Below, in pieces: positions 6,853 to 16,200 of a DNA stretch of 23,479 bases. The notes beneath the pieces are model-generated. The model saw nothing but the letters and a program-made list of their open reading frames with translations. It ran no database searches and was not told the origin of the DNA. Every line of letters starts with the position of its first letter. Positions within the stretch are counted from its first letter, which is position 1. The DNA comes from JADHUC01 sp964617665 (GTDB taxonomy: Bacteria; Planctomycetota; Planctomycetia; Pirellulales; Pirellulaceae): NCBI GenBank assembly GCA_964617665.1, contig CAZUAH010000192.1, positions 1 to 23,479 of the forward strand. The letters run 5' to 3'. The position numbers and the translations under genes are program-made.

Positions 6853-8415
6853 ATGAGTGAAAAGAAGCTGGTGTGCAACGCGTCTGGAGTTCGTCTGCTG
6901 AGTTTCGTCGTCGGAGTTGCGGTAATCGCCACTGCCTTACAGGCATCGGCCGACGACGTGCTTCCTATCATACCGGGCGCCCACCGAGGCTTCGGCATGG
7001 AGACGACCGCCGGCAGCGGCCGACATCTGGAGACCCCAGAAGCACGCGTCATCAAGGTCACGAATCTCAACACGGAAGGTCCCGGATCGCTTCGCGAAGC
7101 GATCGAGGCCGAAGGGCCGCGTGTAGTAGTGTTCGAGGTGTCGGGAAACATCGATTTCACGCCGTTCGGTCACATAAGCATTCGTCATCCCTATGTTACG
7201 GTGGCCGGTCAGACGGCGCCTTCGCCGGGCATCACGCTGAAGGGCTGCGAGTTGAATGTGCGAACACACGACGTATTGATTCAGCACATTCGCATTCGCG
7301 TTGGTGATTTGCGCGATCCAACGCGTCCTGCGATTAATCCGAAGAGCGGGTGGAGCCAGTGGGGCGAGCGCGACAACATGAAGGTTGGCGGCGAGCGAGT
7401 CGTCATCGATCATTGCTCGTTTAGTTGGGCCACCGACGAGAACGTGCAGTCGCGGGCGCGAAACGTAACGTTCCGCCAGAACATCTTCAGCGAGTGTCTG
7501 AACAGCCCGAGACATCACAAGGGCGGGCATTCAAAGGGTCTATTGATCCTCGACCAGAGCCCGCCGGATCGTGTTGTTCCTGAACGCGAACGGGAATCGC
7601 GGAACGTTGCCATCATCGGCAATCTGTTTGCTCAGAATGCTGACCGCAATCCCATGGCCAGCGGCGGTGCCACCTTGGCCATCGTGAATAACTACATCTA
7701 CGATGCGTGCGCGCGGCCTGGCTGTGGGATTACGCTGGTGAATCCTCCGCCGCGTGGAAGTCGAGGCGGTCCGATCAAAGCGAGTGTGATTGGAAACTGC
7801 TTCGATCGAGTGCCCGCTCCCATCCGGCTGGTTGCCACGGGCGCGGAAAACGGAAAAGTCTTCTTGGATGATCTTCTGGTCCGCTACACTCCGGCTGAAG
7901 GCCGCCAGCATGAAGCTCTGATCAAAAAGACCGTGGACGAACGGCAGTTTCAAGATTACCTGGCCGGACAACAGGAAGCGAACCGCGGAGAGGCGGAACT
8001 GATCGAAGACCGCTTGGAGGATCCCTGGAAGGCGTCCCATCAGCTCATGTTCAAGCATTGGATGGACAGGAGACTCGCGCCCGAAAAGTCAAAGGTCACA
8101 GCGCCGCCCGTAGTCTTGCAAGGGCTGAACATCAAGCCAGTCGAGGAAGTTGGCGATTGGGTACTGGCCAATGCCGGTGCTCGCCCGGCGGACCGCGACC
8201 CGGTCGACGCTCGCGTCGTCGAGCAAGTCCGATCGCGCACGGGCAATATCCCCGCCAGCCAAACCGACGTCGGCGGTTGGCCCGACCTGCTCGAGAATCG
8301 CCGCGAGCTCACAATCCCCAACAACCCCAACGGCGATGACGATGGCGACGGGTATACGAATCTCGAAGAATGGCTGCACGGCTACGCTGCACAGGTTGAA
8401 GGCGGCCAACGGTAA
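6853..8415 (+). CDS. Secreted pectate-lyase-like protein (PL1-type beta-helix)
   Basis: This is a 520-aa secreted protein. A signal peptide with core LLSFVVGVAVIATALQASA ends near residue 33. The body (about 37-330) matches the right-handed parallel beta-helix of pectate lyases: GPGSLREAIEAEGPRVVVFEVSG (residues 76-98), TVAGQTAPSPG, the HDVLIQHIRIRVGD strand, VVIDHCSFSWATDEN (residues 183-197) with the acidic cluster expected to bind calcium, and NVTFRQNIFSECL. Family members cleave polygalacturonate by calcium-dependent beta-elimination; the actual substrate here is unproven. The C-terminus carries a calcium-loop motif NPNGDDDGDGYTNLEEWL (491-508), common at the end of planctomycete secreted enzymes. 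The ATG at 6853 with GAAGGAG 7 nt upstream is preferred to an in-frame ATG at 6805, which would put 16 residues before the signal peptide. Other secreted hydrolase-like genes follow. Confidence 0.88.
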   Translation: MSEKKLVCNASGVRLLSFVVGVAVIATALQASADDVLPIIPGAHRGFGMETTAGSGRHLETPEARVIKVTNLNTEGPGSLREAIEAEGPRVVVFEVSGNIDFTPFGHISIRHPYVTVAGQTAPSPGITLKGCELNVRTHDVLIQHIRIRVGDLRDPTRPAINPKSGWSQWGERDNMKVGGERVVIDHCSFSWATDENVQSRARNVTFRQNIFSECLNSPRHHKGGHSKGLLILDQSPPDRVVPERERESRNVAIIGNLFAQNADRNPMASGGATLAIVNNYIYDACARPGCGITLVNPPPRGSRGGPIKASVIGNCFDRVPAPIRLVATGAENGKVFLDDLLVRYTPAEGRQHEALIKKTVDERQFQDYLAGQQEANRGEAELIEDRLEDPWKASHQLMFKHWMDRRLAPEKSKVTAPPVVLQGLNIKPVEEVGDWVLANAGARPADRDPVDARVVEQVRSRTGNIPASQTDVGGWPDLLENRRELTIPNNPNGDDDGDGYTNLEEWLHGYAAQVEGGQR

Positions 8416-8447
8416 CGCGGTCCAAAGGTATGAGGCGGTTTCAAGAC

Positions 8448-8517
8448 CGGGAGGGCGAGGCTCCCGCCGAGCCGAAACCACGGGAAAACACGGCTCAGCA
8501 GGAGCTTCGCCCTCCCG
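8448..8517. repeat. REP-like inverted repeat element
   Basis: Two 26-bp arms, 8448-8473 (starting CGGGAGGGCGAGG) and 8492-8517 (ending CGCCCTCCCG), are inverted copies with about 3 mismatches, around an 18-bp centre. Similar GGGAGGGCGAGGCTCC palindromes are, to my knowledge, frequent between planctomycete genes. It lies between the pectate-lyase-like and DUF5060 genes and could act as a transcription attenuator, a transcript stabiliser or simply a dispersed repeat. Confidence 0.8.
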
Positions 8518-8686
8518 AAATTCGGTTTTAAATTGCCTTCATGTCATCGCGTAACGCAAGACGCTGCAGCAGCGGACTGGACGATCGCAGAGATCGCAGC
8601 CTCATTGATCTGATGGATCGAGGAAGTTAGAGTTGCACGCAGTCAGTTGACGGGGCGTGTACGAGCTTAACACCAAAGGAGAGGTA

Positions 8687-10750
8687 ATGCTGGCAGAGTG
8701 TCACAAGAGCGTTTCGATCGGCTTCTGTGCGGTGGTATTGGGCCTCGCAGGTCTTTTCGCACGACCCGCCCTTGCGGCGGACTCCCATGTGGAAACTAGC
8801 GGAAAACTCGCCAAATGGCACAAAGTGACACTGACGTTCGACGGACCTGATACCAGCGAACGGGCAACGCCGAATCCGTATACCGATTATCGGCTCGACG
8901 TGACGTTCATCGGGCCGAGTGATCAGAAGTACGTCGTGCCGGGTTTCTACGCAGCCGACGGAAACGCCGCGGTAACGGGCGCCGAATCGGGCGACAAGTG
9001 GCGCGTTCATTTTTCGGCCGACGAGGCGGGCCGGTGGTCGTATACTTGTCGCTTCGTGAAGGGCGAGGGCGTTGCGTTGGCGGACGAGCCAAAAGGCGAA
9101 AGCGGCGGTTTCATGGATGGGATGAAGGGCTCGTTCGAGATCGGTCCGGCCGATGGTCCCGGCAATGGGTTCTACAGCAAGGGTCGCCTGCAATACGTGG
9201 GCGAGCGCTATCAGCGATTTGCCGAAACGGGTGAGTATTTCCTGAAGGTTGGAGCCGACGCACCGGAGAACATCTTCGCGTACGCAGACTTCGACGCGAC
9301 GCCTAACGTCGGCGATCGTCGCAAGACGTGGTCGCCGCACCTGAACGATTACAGCTCTGACGCGGACGACCTGCTCTGGGGCCCGAACCGCGACAAGGGC
9401 AAGGCTTTGCTGGGCGCGGTCAATTACCTTTCGGGAAAAGCAATGAACGTCTTCTCGTTCCTGACGTTCAACGTCGCCGGCGACGACGAAAACGTCTTCA
9501 TGCACATCGTCAAGAAAAACCTTGCCGACTACGAGGCGAACCACGGGAAGAAGAAACCCGACAAAGCCTGGACGACGAGCGTCGAACGGCTGCGAATGGA
9601 TGTCTCGAAGACGGCCCAATGGGATCGCGTCATGGAGTATGGCGATCGCAAAGGCATGTTCCTGCACTTCAAAACGTCCGAGGCCGAAAACTGCAGGCTG
9701 ATGGACAACGGCGATCTTGGCCCCGAACGTAGGCTCTACTTCCGCGAGCTCGTGGCCCGATTCGGATACCACTTGGCACTGAACTGGAACTTCGGCGAAG
9801 AGAACTCGCAGACGACCGAGCAGCATCAGACGCAAATGGCTTACGTCAAACGGATCGACCCGTACAACCACCTCCGCGTCGTGCACACGTATCCTGGCGC
9901 CAAGGACAAGGTGTATGGTCCGCTGTTGGGTGACAAATCGGATCTGACCGGGCTCTCGCTTCAAACGAGCAATCCGGCGTTCACACAGGTCTACCGCGAC
10001 GTGAAGAAATGGGTGCTCCTGTCACAGGCCGCGAAGAAGCCGTGGGTCGTTGCGTGCGACGAACCCGGTGATGCGACACACGCGCTAATCACGGACGGCG
10101 AAGATCCGGACCATGATAAAGCTCGCATCAACGGCCTGTGGGGTACGTTCATGGCCGGCGGTTGCGGAACGGAGTGGTATTTCGGATACAAGCATCCCCA
10201 CTCCGACTTGACTTGTGAAGACTGGCGCAGCCGCGACAAGTTCTGGGATCTGGGCAAGATTGCGCTGGACTTCTTCTACAAGAACGAAGTGCCCTTCTGG
10301 AAGATGAAACCGACGCTGACGAAGTCGGGCGATTGGGCGCTGGCCGGCGACGGTTGTGTTGTGGTTTTCGTCAAGAGCGGCGGTACAACCGTGCTCGATC
10401 TACCGGAAGCCGAGTTCACCGTCTCGCAGACGTTTCCTAGGACCGGCGGATCGGGATCGTACGCTAAGATCCAAGGCAAAGCTGGGACCAAACTGAACAT
10501 TCCCATCAAGGACGACGTCGTCTTCTTGCTCAAGACGGAAAGCAAGGGCGTCACATTCAATCTTGGGAAGGTGGAAGCTCCCCAGCCGGTCAATCTGGAG
10601 GGCGCGACAGTGTTCTCCGCGATCAATGACTTCAAGCTCGGCCCGTTTGATGGATTCGAATACGACCGCTTCATGCTGACGAAGCAGGAAAACGTGATGG
10701 AAAGTAAGAACTCGAAACCAGGACCGGCGGCCAGTCTTCGAGTCGAGTAA
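8687..10750 (+). CDS. Secreted DUF5060 glycoside-hydrolase-like protein
   Basis: This 687-aa protein has a signal peptide (GFCAVVLGLAGLFARPALAA, ending near residue 31). An N-terminal beta-sandwich of DUF5060 type spans about 36-155 (KWHKVTLTFDGP, YRLDVTFIGP, VPGFYAADG, WRVHFSADEAGRWSYTCRF). A TIM-barrel-like region resembling glycoside hydrolases follows, about 160-560. Candidate acid/base and nucleophile residues are Glu371 or Glu372 in WNFGEEN and Glu459 in VVACDEPGD; that assignment is inferred from clan-A style motifs. A small beta-rich C-terminal part ends the protein. It probably acts outside the cytoplasm on a plant or algal polysaccharide; the specific substrate cannot be read from sequence. 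The ATG at 8687 has an excellent AAAGGAGAGG ribosome site, unlike the in-frame GTG at 8657. The next gene starts 79 bp downstream, so co-transcription is likely. Confidence 0.85.
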   Translation: MLAECHKSVSIGFCAVVLGLAGLFARPALAADSHVETSGKLAKWHKVTLTFDGPDTSERATPNPYTDYRLDVTFIGPSDQKYVVPGFYAADGNAAVTGAESGDKWRVHFSADEAGRWSYTCRFVKGEGVALADEPKGESGGFMDGMKGSFEIGPADGPGNGFYSKGRLQYVGERYQRFAETGEYFLKVGADAPENIFAYADFDATPNVGDRRKTWSPHLNDYSSDADDLLWGPNRDKGKALLGAVNYLSGKAMNVFSFLTFNVAGDDENVFMHIVKKNLADYEANHGKKKPDKAWTTSVERLRMDVSKTAQWDRVMEYGDRKGMFLHFKTSEAENCRLMDNGDLGPERRLYFRELVARFGYHLALNWNFGEENSQTTEQHQTQMAYVKRIDPYNHLRVVHTYPGAKDKVYGPLLGDKSDLTGLSLQTSNPAFTQVYRDVKKWVLLSQAAKKPWVVACDEPGDATHALITDGEDPDHDKARINGLWGTFMAGGCGTEWYFGYKHPHSDLTCEDWRSRDKFWDLGKIALDFFYKNEVPFWKMKPTLTKSGDWALAGDGCVVVFVKSGGTTVLDLPEAEFTVSQTFPRTGGSGSYAKIQGKAGTKLNIPIKDDVVFLLKTESKGVTFNLGKVEAPQPVNLEGATVFSAINDFKLGPFDGFEYDRFMLTKQENVMESKNSKPGPAASLRVE

Positions 10751-10829
10751 TCTCGTTTGTCTGAATGTGCCCCTGGCATTGATAGATTTGGCCGAACCCG
10801 ACTTTTTGTGCGGCTGTCGAAGACCAGTG

Positions 10830-11681
10830 ATGAAACGCGTCCTTGTGCTATCCATGATGCTGGTTTGGGCAACGTCGCTCCGCGCGGCGGAGCCCGCCGA
10901 ACCAGCAACTCATGAGGAGAAGAAGCGCAAGACAGCACCCGCCCTGAAGCAAGCGCCGGTGGATTTCAATCATCCGCCGCGAGAATACGTCACGCATGAG
11001 TTGCAGGGGTGGTCAGTGCTGGTGGAAAAGCAACTGGCTGATGAAGCACCGGAACTCGCGAAGGCGGCCCTTGCCCGGTTGAATTCAAAACTCGGCCAAG
11101 TTGCCGCCGCGCTGCCGGCCGCAACGTTACCGGATTTGCGTAAGGTCAAAGTCTTCGTGATGTACGGCCCGAAAGCAACAGCTGGGGGACGGGGCAACGG
11201 TTTGGAGTACTTCCGGTCGATTGCGCCGAAGCATCACGACTGGCTCGACCCGAGAATGGCTTCCAGCATTGTCGTTTTCGATGCGGCGAACTACAGGGAC
11301 ATTTCCGATCTCTGGGCGACCAAGGCACTGTTTCACGAGTTCGGCCACGCGTATCACCTGGAGCATTGGCCGGAGCACCGCGCCGACATCTACGACACGT
11401 GGGAACATGCCATGAAGGCCGGACTCTACCAGAGTGTACGTGAAGAAGACAAAGGCAAACACTTGCCCAACTATGCAGCCCAGAATCACCTTGAATACTT
11501 TGCCGAACTAACGGCCATGTACTTCGCGGGCATAAACTACTTTCCGAACGACCGAGCCGGCCTGAAGCAGTATGACCCGGAAGGATACGCACTCATTCAG
11601 AAGCTGTGGAACATTGCCGACTTCCCGGCTGAGCCCGTTGCCATCAATTCGTCCTCACCTCGCAGCCATGAAAATAATTAG
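10830..11681 (+). CDS. Secreted zinc metallopeptidase-like protein (HExxH gluzincin)
   Basis: This 283-aa protein begins MKRVLVLSMMLVWATSLRAA, a signal peptide. The zinc site is visible as HEFGHAYH (His169, Glu170, His173), followed about 50 residues later by NHLEYFAELTAMYF, where Glu222 or Glu226 is the candidate third ligand. HEFGH plus a downstream EYFAE helix resembles the anthrax-lethal-factor-like (ATLF) gluzincins; membership is my inference. The substrate is unknown; a peptidase acting on extracellular or periplasmic protein is the simple reading. The start at 10830 is chosen because it opens the signal peptide; no strong ribosome site precedes it, and an in-frame GTG at 10767 would bury the hydrophobic segment. 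Its 3' end overlaps the serine dehydratase start by 14 bp. Confidence 0.8.
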   Translation: MKRVLVLSMMLVWATSLRAAEPAEPATHEEKKRKTAPALKQAPVDFNHPPREYVTHELQGWSVLVEKQLADEAPELAKAALARLNSKLGQVAAALPAATLPDLRKVKVFVMYGPKATAGGRGNGLEYFRSIAPKHHDWLDPRMASSIVVFDAANYRDISDLWATKALFHEFGHAYHLEHWPEHRADIYDTWEHAMKAGLYQSVREEDKGKHLPNYAAQNHLEYFAELTAMYFAGINYFPNDRAGLKQYDPEGYALIQKLWNIADFPAEPVAINSSSPRSHENN

Positions 11682-13218
11682 CATATTCAACCATGTACTT
11701 GGCCCGGTGATGCGTGGGCCATCCAGCTCGCACACCGCCGGCGCATTTCACATCGCCAGCATGGGGCGATCGTTGCTGGGCGGCGTGCCGTGCAAGGCCG
11801 TGCTGGCTTTTGACCCGAATGGTTCTTACGCGGTCACGTACACTTCGCAAGGAGCCGACCGCGGTTTCGCCATGGGCTTGATGGGCAAGCCGCTGACCGA
11901 CGAATCGTTCTTTACGTCGCTGCAGGATGCACCGCAGGCCGAGCTAGAGATCGATTTCCAAGTCCGCAAGCTTGCAGATCCAGACCATCCCAACACCGTG
12001 GAAATGAGTTTAGCAGCGGCAGACGGCCGGCAAGTGCAGCTCGTTGCACGATCCATCGGCGGTGGCGAGGTGGAGATCACGCAGATCGACGGTCGATCGG
12101 TGCTTTTCAATGGAACGGCCTACGAGACACTGTTGGAAGTCTCGGCCGACAGAGCAGATGAGGCCCACGAGCTGCTGACACAAGATGGCGAGGCCCTAGA
12201 AAAGCCCGCCATCTCCCACGCGAATAACTTCATGCGATTGACGAGCCGCCGCAAGGCTGCCCTATCCGAGAGTTTCCGTGGAGGATTACGTGCGTTGGAC
12301 GGGCATGCGCAATTCTGGGAGTCCGCGCCGGTCTACTTTCTGCAGAAAGGCGAACCTGTCTTCTCCTGCGCGGCGGAGATGGTCCAGATCGCAGAACAAC
12401 AGAGCCTCTCTCTCGGTGAACTGGCGCTGGCCTACGAGGCGCAACTGCTGGGCATGAGTGAGGCCGAGGTGATGAAGGAGGCGCTCCGCCGTTACGACAT
12501 CATGGTTCGATCGGTGGAACGCGGGTTGAATCCGGAGTTCACCGGCCTGCAACTTCTGCCGCCCTGTGCTGGGCGCATTTTCAAGGCCGAAGCCGAAGGG
12601 CGGCTTTCCGCGCGGAGCCTGCACACACGGGCGGCGGCGCGGGCATTGGCGGTGATGCACGTGGATGGTGCGATGGGCGTCGTGTGCGCTGCCCCGACGG
12701 GCGGATCCGCCGGAGTGATTCCCGGAACACTCGTAACCCTGGCTGAAGAGCGATCCTTGACTCGCGAGCAAATCGCACGGGCCTTGCTTGCGGCCGGGTC
12801 CATCGGCACGATTCTCGCCAAACGCGGCACCTTCGCAGCCGAGATCGCAGGTTGCCAGGTAGAGATTGGCGCGTCCGGGGCAATGGCTGCGGCCGCCGTC
12901 GTAGACGCAGTGGGTGGCACGGCCCGACAAGCGTGCGATGCGGCCGCAATCTCGTTTCAGAACACGATGGGTTCCGTGTGCGATCTGCTGCACGGCACAG
13001 TCGAAATCCCTTGCCACACGCGCAACGGTGCTGCGGCAGCTAGTGCTTTTGTGAATGCAGATCTTGTGCTCGGCGGTTACGCAAACACCATCCCATTGGA
13101 CGAGACGATTGATGCTGTCTACGCGGTCGGTCTCGCGATGCCGCCGGAACTGCGCTGTACGTCAAAAGGCGGACTCGCCATCACGCCGTCGGCTCAGGCT
13201 ATGAAGCCCAATTCCTGA
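11668..13218 (+). CDS. sdaA: L-serine dehydratase (iron-sulfur, single chain)
   Basis: This 516-aa enzyme converts L-serine to pyruvate and ammonia in the cytoplasm. The N-terminal beta domain (about 1-160) has the signature GPVMRGPSSSHTAG; the C-terminal alpha domain (about 230-510) has APTGGSAGVIPGT and the cluster-binding cysteines Cys396 (AGCQVEIG), Cys438 and Cys449 (CDLLHGTVEIPC). Their spacing of 42 and 11 residues is, as I recall, that of the 4Fe-4S cysteines of the Legionella enzyme. The usual length is about 455-460 aa, so this protein is somewhat longer. It ends KPNS with no terminal cysteine; the Legionella enzyme has an auto-inhibitory C-terminal cysteine. The start ATG lies inside the peptidase gene and has no clear ribosome site, which suggests translational coupling. 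It faces the next gene convergently across a 75-bp gap. Confidence 0.92.
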   Translation: MKIISIFNHVLGPVMRGPSSSHTAGAFHIASMGRSLLGGVPCKAVLAFDPNGSYAVTYTSQGADRGFAMGLMGKPLTDESFFTSLQDAPQAELEIDFQVRKLADPDHPNTVEMSLAAADGRQVQLVARSIGGGEVEITQIDGRSVLFNGTAYETLLEVSADRADEAHELLTQDGEALEKPAISHANNFMRLTSRRKAALSESFRGGLRALDGHAQFWESAPVYFLQKGEPVFSCAAEMVQIAEQQSLSLGELALAYEAQLLGMSEAEVMKEALRRYDIMVRSVERGLNPEFTGLQLLPPCAGRIFKAEAEGRLSARSLHTRAAARALAVMHVDGAMGVVCAAPTGGSAGVIPGTLVTLAEERSLTREQIARALLAAGSIGTILAKRGTFAAEIAGCQVEIGASGAMAAAAVVDAVGGTARQACDAAAISFQNTMGSVCDLLHGTVEIPCHTRNGAAAASAFVNADLVLGGYANTIPLDETIDAVYAVGLAMPPELRCTSKGGLAITPSAQAMKPNS

Positions 13219-13293
13219 AGTTCTGGAGCGTTAAGCCGCCAACAGACGTTTGGCTCTCGCGACGCGAATACGTCAGCTGCCGCTTTGTCTCGC

Positions 13294-16200
13294 TCAAGTC
13301 TCTTTGACCACCGTCACCGTCTTCAGTCCGGCCGGGACCTTGAGGTCGAAACCCGCGGCGGATTGAGTGAGTTCGACCTTCGGCAATGGCTTCGACAGCG
13401 CCCATTTGCCGGGGGCGTTCACGCTGAGCGACCCGCCCGGGAAGGGCTGCGAAAGTTGAAATGCCGGCGGTTGGATGACCTGTGGTAGCTCGACGGTCAA
13501 TTGCTGCTGCTGAATTCGCAAGGCGGATGGGAAATCCGCTGTCAACCGATACTGCTTGTAGCCAACGCTCCCCTTCGCGCCTAGCGCGAGTACCAATCCA
13601 CTCTTGCGGTCCTGAACCGACGCGGCCGTGCCGCTGAAGGTTGCATCCTCGCCGGACGCGTTGGCCGCGAGTGCAGAGAGGAACCCGTAGTCAGTACCGA
13701 AGTCGCCGCTCACCTTGATGGTGGTTCCATCGCCCAGCGTACTGAAAGTCGGAGCAGGAGTGGCTCGCTTGCGCGGGAAGAAGGCCACGTAGTAGGCCCC
13801 ATCACCGGGCATTTGCAGGTGCAACAGATTCTGGTACTCCGGCTCCGTCAGCTTGTTCGCCCAGTCAAACATATCCGTCCCCCAACGCAACGTGTGTCGA
13901 GGCGTGTCGGACGGCGAAGCAATGTAATACTCCACATCCACGCCAAGCTGCCCAATGGCTGTGAAGCGGTCGCCTTTCAGTTCGCGCGCGGGCTGGATCT
14001 GATGACCCGGCTTGTTGGCGAGAACAGCGGCGACGTCCTTGACGTTCTCTGGCGTATCGATGGTCTCGGAAACCGTCCACATCTGCCACATGGTCGGTTG
14101 CCCGCCCTTGATGGTGTCCCGAATTAACAGGTAGCCGGTCTTCGACGGATCGTCATCCTTGAGAAAGAGCGTCTGGCGGCGCCAATCCACCGGCGGCTTT
14201 CCCTTCTCTGGGATCGGCGGCCACGGTGGCAAGTCAGTCTTGACGTTTTGGTTGAGCTTGCGAGGAAAGTGCCTCGCCACATCCACGGCGACGTAGTCCT
14301 GTCGCGGCAACGTGGAGAATGCGCTCACGTTGGCCCGCCCTCCGCGCTCGCCAAAACGTGCCGCTTGTCCTTTCGGCCAACTCCACATACTGGCCCGCGT
14401 CGGACTGCCATGGTACCCGCCGAGCGATTTTCGCTGGTCCACGGATTCCAGTCCCCGGGCCAAATCCACCCCGGAGGTCAGGTAGCTCTCCTGGTACTCG
14501 TATCCGCCCGGAAACAGGCCCGCCACCGGCGTTCCGTATGCAAAGATCGAGGCAAAGCCGCCCGTGTGGCCGGGGTAGAAAGCATGGCCGTGGTCCCCGG
14601 AATACAGGGTCACCTGATGTTCGTTCGGCGTGCCGAGCCCATGGCGCAGCACCGCCCCGGCACGCGGGAACACCTCGGAGGGCCAATCGGGTGTCTTGGA
14701 CGGAAGCCGATTGTCGCACGCCACATAGGCGAAGCCGCCCATGTGGCTCAGTCGATCGCTGGCTCCCTCCTCCAACCACGCCCACTGCAATTGAGCCGAG
14801 TATGCCGGATCGCTGGTGGACGTAACGCGGGCCATGGCGCCGCTGGTTGCACCGGGCACGCCGATGCTGTCGCGACCCATGGCGGGAAAGTACCGCAGAT
14901 TGGGCGCAGCGAATGCGTAATGGCCTCGAGCGCGTGGATCGCGCGGCGTCTCGAGCTTGGCCCAGTACATCATCAAGCGTTTCACGCGCGGATCGTTTAC
15001 ATAGTCATGCAGACCACTGTTGGTCGACGCGATCGCGAAGGCCAACAGCATGTTAATGCTGGTCCGCCCGTGGTGACTCATGGCCTCGGGCCACTCGCCA
15101 GCCGGCCCGACCATCTGGTCAAGGAACAGCTCCATGATGCGTTCCGCTTTGCCGTACCACACTTTGGCCATCGGGTGTTCCGCGATCGCGCAGGCCACGA
15201 TGCCCCGTGGTATCTCCCACGTGACCGTCATGTTCGAGTTACCGGAACAGTAGCCGCGCTCGGCCGACCAGACCGCCGGGTCGGTCAGCCGGTACGCGAA
15301 ATACGCCATCCGAGCGCGCAGGACCGGGCGTTCGGCGTCCGAGACCAGCGGCGTATCGATCAACGCGTCGTAGAACGTGGGCGGGCTGCCGGCGCTGCCA
15401 AACTGAACTCCCCAGATATCGTAATTGAGTGCCTGGCGGAGCCGCGCCACTAGGTGAGTCTTCTGTGCGATTTCCGTTGAGCCGGTCAGTAGGTACGCGC
15501 CCAAAGCACACGTGTAACCTGTATCGGGATTGTAGCGGATGTGTTCAGCGGACCGCGCAGTGCCACGCGTCACCAACTCCTCCAGCAACGCGGGGTCCGC
15601 ATCGTCGCGTTTCCATCGTTCTTCCAACTCGGCGCGGCTGATGTACAGACGCGGGTGTCGCCCCTCGTCGCCCGGCCAGTCCAGCACATAGTCTTTCACC
15701 TCGTTCAAGCGATAGCCCACCGTCGGTCGCGTCTCGGTAGGAAACGTGCTTTCCGACTTGTAGCCATAGTAAGAGAACAACGCGGCCACGCCCGGCATGG
15801 AGAGGCAGTCGCTGATCGTCCACTTTCGCACGCCTTGCGCGGCATTGACTTGCAGAAACACATCGCCGGACGCGTCCCGCATCACGGACATGCACTTCTG
15901 ACTCCAACCCACCCAAATGCCCTTGGCCGGATCAGGGTTCAGGCTTGGATCAAAGACCGATTCGATCTGGCGAGGCTCGACCCACGCCCCCGGCTCCAAG
16001 CTGCGAATCTGCAGTTCACGGTCCGTGCCGCCCAACTTCAGCCGAATCCTCGCCTGAGTGAACGTGCCGAACCAGTCCTCCCACGGCGTAAGCTTCGTCA
16101 CGAGGCCAGCCGGATGTTTTCCTTGGGGCGTCACATAATCCTGCAGCGGAATCTCGGCCCATTTGAGCGGCGAGAGCGGTTTCTCGATATTCATAAAGCA

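Noticed and set aside
8627..9964. Minus-strand 445-codon open frame opposite the DUF5060 gene
   Set aside because: The plus strand has a signal peptide, ribosome site and domain motifs, while this frame has none; antisense shadow.
13219..13293. Bidirectional terminator between the convergent serine dehydratase and heparinase-like genes
   Set aside because: Only a 5-bp GCCAA/TTGGC stem is visible with no T tract on either strand.
14248..15453. Plus-strand 401-codon open frame opposite the heparinase-like gene
   Set aside because: His/Arg/Gly-rich composition typical of antisense frames; no domain or ribosome site.
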